From Sanderia malayensis (lineage: Eukaryota > Cnidaria > Scyphozoa > Semaeostomeae > Pelagiidae): a stretch of 64,000 nucleotides of DNA. The position numbers were made by a program, and so were the translations under genes. The stretch's first letter is position 1. The number at the start of each line of letters is the position of its first letter. Shown one piece after another: positions 58,801 to 64,000 of the stretch. The stretch lies in the NCBI GenBank assembly GCA_013076295.1, contig RQOL01000658.1:124001-188000 (forward strand), given 5' to 3'. The notes beneath the pieces were generated by a model. That model was given only the letters and a program-made list of their open reading frames with translations, was not told where the DNA came from and made no database searches.

Positions 58801-61800
58801 CAAAAGAAATCCAAAGATGACAATCGAAAATTACTCGAAAGGTAAACAATAGAGAGCGAAACAAGAGCTTATCTTATTTCCATGCACATCACGATGACCA
58901 CTATCAATATTCCTGTTTTTGACCTTTTCTACTCCGCCCACGGCCGTAGCAAAAAACCTTTGATTAGGGGGGCTGAGTAATAAGAAGCACCATGTGACAT
59001 TAACTTTGGTGACGCGAAGCCATTGTTCTGGTGATTATTGAGAGGGTTGGAGCCCCACAGTACCTCCCCGCTTCCGACAGTCCTGCCGCCTATCCAATCC
59101 AGTTGTTGAATGAAAATGAGCCTTATTGTGGTCTTTTTCATGGTATCATATTGTCATGTGAATGTTCTCAATTATAAACATAGCTGGTTTATTCAGGTCC
59201 GTAACTAGGATACACGCCAGATGGCTTGGATGAACGTCCGATTGTTGGCTAGGTTAATTGTAGTGTCCATAGTAAAAATTGTACAACTGCTTCTTTAATT
59301 CTACGAATTTGCATGCATGCATTTCATTTTTCCTTTGCCAGAAATTATCTCGTAATAGGTCATTACTGGTCAATGTTTTAATTATTTTGCTAGTCAAGAC
59401 TAGTTTTGCATTTTTAACTGCCGAGTTTAGTTTTTCCAAATTTTTCCAAATTTTCTTTTTCAGAATCAACATTTTAGAGGAGCTGCTCCATGAGGCTAAA
59501 GCAGAAACCGCAAGAAAAGCTGATGAAGAAAGCCAAAAATACAAATTATCGTTTGTAAGATATCACTTTCATCAAATGATCTGCAATGTGCAATTAGAGT
59601 TTGTAAATAGAAAGGCGAAAATTCGTTGTTGTTGTTCTTTTACATGGAGCATTTATTTTATTTATCCTGCATCTAAAGTTATCTTTGAGGATTGGATTAT
59701 GAATAGGGCCCGGTAGGGTCGCATCTTGAAAATCTCAAAAAACTAATGTATAAATGTGCATGAAAGGAATTAATTGCGTAGTCGATACGATTCGTGTTCT
59801 TAATTATGAAGTTTACAATTTCCTTTATGGTCTCGTCAAGAATTATTAGCAACGAAAAGTTATCTTTGGGGATTGAATTTGAAAGATCTCAAACGAATCT
59901 CCATGAAGTTGTTTTTGAAGAAAAGAATAACTCTAAGCTCATATATGGTCCTTTCTATCTGTCTACTGTATTTTTGAACTGTATTTTGATATGTTGAATT
60001 TGCCTCTCCTGGTTATTTGCAGACAAAGCTTCAGAGAGAACACGAGAAATACATCCACCAAATTCAATTGGAGTAAGTTGGCTGTAGTGTCTGTTTTCCA
60101 GAAGTGATTTTTAGTTTTAAAGTGATCGCACATGGGCTGTTAATGCTTTATGATATTTTGCTTTTATTTTTTCATCAGGGTGATTTATATTTTCAATTCC
60201 GTTATAGTTTGAAGACAGCTGAAATTCAAATTGAAGATTTGAAAGCAACGGAGCCAATGTTAAGAAAAGAACTAGAACTATGTTTGGAGGTACATCGTTA
60301 TGTAAATTTTCTTGCTAAGGCCTCGGGCCACTTCTAGACGCCATTTTTCATCCGGTGGTGCGTAACTTGTGCTCAGTAAGTGTACTTTCAGGCACCTCAT
60401 ACGCGCGGCACCTTTTTCTCCCCAATTTTTTTCGTTTTCTTCTAATCTGCTTTAATTAGGACTTTTATTTGGGATTGCTTAGTGAATTCTTGGTCATTGA
60501 CGCAATGCGGAACATAACTACATGGTTCGTTTACAATAAAAAGTACATTGTATGCACATGGCATTTCGCGTAGTTTACATAATCGTGGTATGCAATAGCT
60601 ACATGGTGCAATAATAGCAAATGTTGACATTGCAATTCCGTGTAGCTTACAGTCGTAGAGCGAATTTGAACCATAATGAGTTACACGAACCCTGAATTTA
60701 TCCGTGGGAAAATGAATGAATGGGAGATACACCCGTCGCCTATTGGGCACCTATGAGAGATTTTTTCAATCCATTACGATAATTTATTTGTAGCTTATTT
60801 CAAAGCTTTAGATTTATTCAAAATATTACTCGAAATTCTTCATTGAATCGATTGGATTTTTTCATTTCTAGGATCGACGATTCGCTCAACAAAAAATTGA
60901 AGACTTAAATGAAAGCATTTTGGAACGAGATCGAATGATGACTGAAATGAGACATCGACTGAGAAATAAGAATGACGAAATAGAACGAATGAAAAATGAC
61001 AGACTACAGGTATACGACCTTTCGATATTTGATACACGCCTTTTCCTATAAATTATAACTTTCAATTTAACATGAATAGTAATTATTCATACCGTTATTA
61101 GTGTTCTTTGAGTTTTCGAGTGGACAATGAATGGCACATTGATTTGCCAAGGTGAAAAGAGTAGAGCTCTTTCTCATCATCATAATCGCATCGGGCGGAT
61201 TGCCCATACCATGTTCACTCTTCCTCTCCAGTATTCTTTGTTCTCTATCTATTGGCACTGTGCATCTTGTATGGTTGTTTCTTCGCCCCATTTTGGCTTT
61301 ACCATATTTGGGGTCCACAGAGTAAGATTGCATTACTGCATTATTATGTGATTCAGTGCATTACTGGATTCATCAGACATTAATGCAAGATCGTTGGCAT
61401 AGTCTGCATTCGTAATTTTCTTTGTAGAAATTATATTGCTTCTTGTTGGTTCTAGTATAAGACCGTGACCATTGCATTTGTCAATAAAGATTCTAAGCAT
61501 ATTGTCCAATCACAATGCGAATGAAAATGCTGCCAAAGTATTTCCTCGTAATAACCCTGCTTGTACATCAACAAGTTATGTGTCTCTATCTTGGGATCTA
61601 GCGATTGACTTAGTGTTCTGTACAGAGTCACTCAGAGCTGCGACAATTTTTGCATGCTAATATAATTTGTCTTCCTTTCTCGATGCGATGAAATTGTTGT
61701 ATATATGAAGTCTGGTATCATATGTTTTGTTTTTAAAGGAAATAGCAGAGCTGACAGAAGAACTGGAATCACTGCGTTCCTTGAAACATGCAGCTACAGT

Positions 61801-62347
61801 CCAATGTGACGAAAAAAATGAACTCATTAGGGAAATAAACAGATTAAAAATCGTAAGAATAACTTAACTTATATTTTATTATAACTTATATTCGAGATAT
61901 TTTCTTTACACACTTGTGGTAACTTTTTTACCACTGGATTTGAAGTTTCATTAGCTACCTCGTTTACCAAATCGTGTATCTACTTATATAGTCGTTGATT
62001 GTCATTTCTTTTAGGAAAATGATAAGTTGAAAAACACTAAAGACGATCTCCGAGATCAACTTCTGGAGCACAAAACATTTTTTGATTCACAAGTAAGTTT
62101 CATTTATTTCACTCACCTGCCCGCTTTTTGTGCATCATGTTTCTTGACAAACTAGAATAATATTCATTGTTATTTTGCTTTGAAGCAAAAGGAGTCCCTT
62201 GCTGACGAGCTGCTATCGGCTGACAAGGATGAAGTGCTAAAAGTTTTAAAAGAACAAGAACTCGACAACCATCGAATGCGGCAGTACATAGACATGCTAC
62301 TCATGTTAATTATGGAAACTGATCCTTCCCTGTTGGAAAAGTGTTAA
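55842..62347 (+). CDS. Rab11 family-interacting protein 3/4-like (class II Rab11-FIP; Drosophila nuf-like)
   Basis: Firm exons: 55842-55976, 56508-56601, 56720-56805, 57129-57454, 58012-58056, then 58738-58841, 59464-59554, 60023-60072, 60208-60289, 60872-61009, 61739-61852, 62015-62092, 62186-62347. Exon 5 ends in phase 2 and 58738 begins in phase 0, so one exon between them is unresolved. The protein starts MESQQDDFTQLL and has a canonical EF-hand loop DTNGDGFVKIND (residues 20-31) and a degenerate second one (DPKGHGRITFQD). An acidic linker and NYSKFGRRISGSLAA follow, then a long coiled coil and the C-terminal Rab11-binding domain (LKEQELDNHRMRQYIDMLL, DPSLLEKC). Family role: links Rab11 recycling endosomes to dynein/Arf and serves cytokinesis and traffic. 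Expected length is about 506 aa with a short exon 6. The start follows upstream in-frame stops. Confidence 0.9.
58374..58443 (+). other. unresolved exon 6 of the Rab11-FIP gene, with in-frame stop
   Basis: After ATTGCAG the frame entering from exon 5 reads RQIRMVQSAHLSLHNSVEDI and then IHP and TGA (58441-58443). The SLHNSVEDI part looks like genuine FIP linker sequence. A 94-base exon (to 58467, before GTACAA) would restore phase 0 for the next exon but contains two stops. A 13-base version ending before GTCCAG at 58386 also restores phase and avoids the stop, using a weak donor. A truncated isoform, a sequence error or a mutation are alternatives. Confidence 0.45.
58709..58727. repeat. (TTA)n simple repeat in a Rab11-FIP intron
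   Basis: Short run of TTA units just upstream of the acceptor at 58737; it may be part of the polypyrimidine-poor branch region. Confidence 0.5.
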
Positions 62348-64000
62348 CCAGGTGCAAGCAAGTGTATAATTATGATTTTAATGGATTTTATTCGGTTCTG
62401 TCTAATGATCAGCCTTTACTAACATGACCGGAATATGGTTTTTTGGCTTTTCAGCATTTATATTCCAGTAAGCCAGCTAGTAGATTATAATCTTCTGTAA
62501 AAATTTGGCTGGTCAGTGATCGTTATGAGAGTAATTCATAATATATGGTTATATTGTATTTTAAAGGTAGTAAGAACACATGATTTTAATATGTGAGGTA
62601 ATGTTTTGTACAAATCCGTAAATTATCGATCAGCACTATGATTGTGAATAATTGTTAAATGTTGTAAATTTTTATCTTGGAATTTTAATATTTGTTTTCT
62701 TTGCTTTTAGTGGGGATTATCCAATTGTAGCTGTGTTTACGTTATACTGGCTTAATTTTGTTCAGATTGTTAGCTGCCAGGCCACAAAACTATACTGGTT
62801 ATAGTTTTTGGAGTAATTTTTCTGTCTTAACAAACCTGTTCTGGAGTTTTGAAATTGCAATTTTTGACTGAAGAAAACAAGATAATTTTACTTTGAAAAT
62901 TGAACCCATGCATATTCTGTTTGCTACTTCTGTTATTTCAGTTGTTCAAACTTTTTGAAAATGGCTTGATAGCAAAATCAATCAAGGATCGATTTGGTTT
63001 GGCTTTGTCCTAAAAGAGCATGAAATATTGCAAACATGGAAATGTAATATTTATTCACGAATATTGCATTGTACAGCTTTAGCCTGCATCATTTAGCTAT
63101 TAGTAGCTTTTTTTATTTAATGTCAACTAAAACATAGATGTCAAGTTCTTTTGATTATGACGATCATTGATCCCCTCCTTCAATTCAATCAATTTCAATT
63201 TTCTAGAAAATTATTCGATAACAGAATCTTCTTTCTTGCACATGTCTCAAATGTTATCATTTTATTTTGATAAACGTCAGGAACGTTATCATTATTATTG
63301 TTGATTTTATTATTTTTCTCATTCCTGTATATTTTGTTTTAGACTTTTATAGTGATGCTTTTAGGTGATATGTTTGTTGTTTTTACTCTGCTTATTGGTT
63401 TTGTTTTGTGCGTTGCTTATGTTAGTGCGTTGCTTGTGTTAGTGTGTTAGTGAACTAAATCTGCTGTTGGAACATTGTTTTTGTAAACCACAGCACCGCA
63501 TTTCTAGCAACACCTGAATACTATAAATAAAATCTGCAGTTGTACGAATGATTATGTTCCGTTTGTACCCATCACATACGTCAATTTATTTGATTTCTTA
63601 TTTATTTACCCTAGTGCTAAGGATGCAATCTATGGATGCAATGACGTCCATTCACTCAAGTTAATGCAATAGAAGAGAACTGGTTACCAGTGTCCAGTCT
63701 TCTACTCTTCTATTTTATGTGTACTAACTCTAGCCAGCCAACTGACATTCCCATTTCTTCTTTTGTTTCGTTGTCCAACTGAGTCAATGCAAACGATATG
63801 GGCAATTAATAATTTATACAAGCAAACAGTTTGTCGTAGTTTTGGTAAGACAGAGAGGTCTCATAAATGCGACCCAAAAATCTACATTTCGTTGGCAAGG
63901 TAGCATTGTTATTACCGGCCATAATTATCTGGTCCTGTTGTAACGGATTGTGAAGCATTATCTTTGGGGAAATCAAATTTCAGTCAAGGTAGGACAATTC
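62348..64000. other. Rab11-FIP 3' UTR and downstream intergenic sequence
   Basis: AT-rich with no recognisable gene up to the window end. AATAAA at 63526-63531 is the first clear hexamer that I see after the stop and may end the transcript. The last 400 bases show nothing assignable. Confidence 0.4.
63526..63531 (+). terminator. possible Rab11-FIP polyadenylation signal AATAAA
   Basis: CTATAAATAAAATCTGCAG context followed by a T/G-rich stretch. It would give a 3' UTR of about 1.2 kb. Confidence 0.4.

Overview
The window is animal nuclear DNA, most likely from an anthozoan cnidarian (coral, sea anemone or relative). It is AT-rich. Its genes are split by short-to-medium GT-AG introns and carry metazoan-only families: LLGL, KIF19 and a class II Rab11-FIP. 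One secreted protein has the PAN plus short fibrinogen-like layout that I know from coral skeletal organic matrix proteins. There are no operons, CRISPR arrays, or recognisable rRNA or tRNA genes.

Left part (1-25.7 kb): a non-LTR retrotransposon ORF runs in from the left edge and ends in an (ATT)10 tail. A minus-strand secreted-protein gene (18.7 to 3.7 kb) follows. It has four coding exons, one only 16 nt long. Its first intron, about 13.6 kb, is a transposon graveyard: a C48/Ulp1-like protease remnant, three broken hAT (ZMYM1-like) copies, an HMGXB3-like transposon fragment, and a Harbinger transposase with its convergent Myb-like partner. Downstream are non-autonomous elements, including a 365-bp TA-flanked MITE and a 667-bp MITE flanked by TAA.

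Right part (25.7-64 kb): four plus-strand host genes sit head to tail. They are KIF19 (kinesin-8, 20 coding exons, 1041 aa), LLGL (18 coding exons, 1044 aa), PHF5A (4 exons, 110 aa, near-identical to vertebrates) and a Rab11-FIP3/4-like protein (13 firm exons plus one unresolved). I rebuilt each from splice sites, with reading phase checked across every junction except the unresolved FIP exon. KIF19 and LLGL are separated by a roughly 2.6-kb nested inverted-repeat structure.

By family knowledge the host genes act separately: ciliary-tip microtubule depolymerisation (KIF19), apico-basal polarity (LLGL), U2 snRNP/SF3b splicing (PHF5A), and recycling-endosome traffic (Rab11-FIP). I found no convincing new multi-gene system. 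The most unusual items are the nested fold-back between KIF19 and LLGL, the perfect hairpin in a hAT coding region, the micro-exon next to a transposon-filled intron, an upstream ORF overlapping the LLGL start codon, and a Rab11-FIP exon with in-frame stops.
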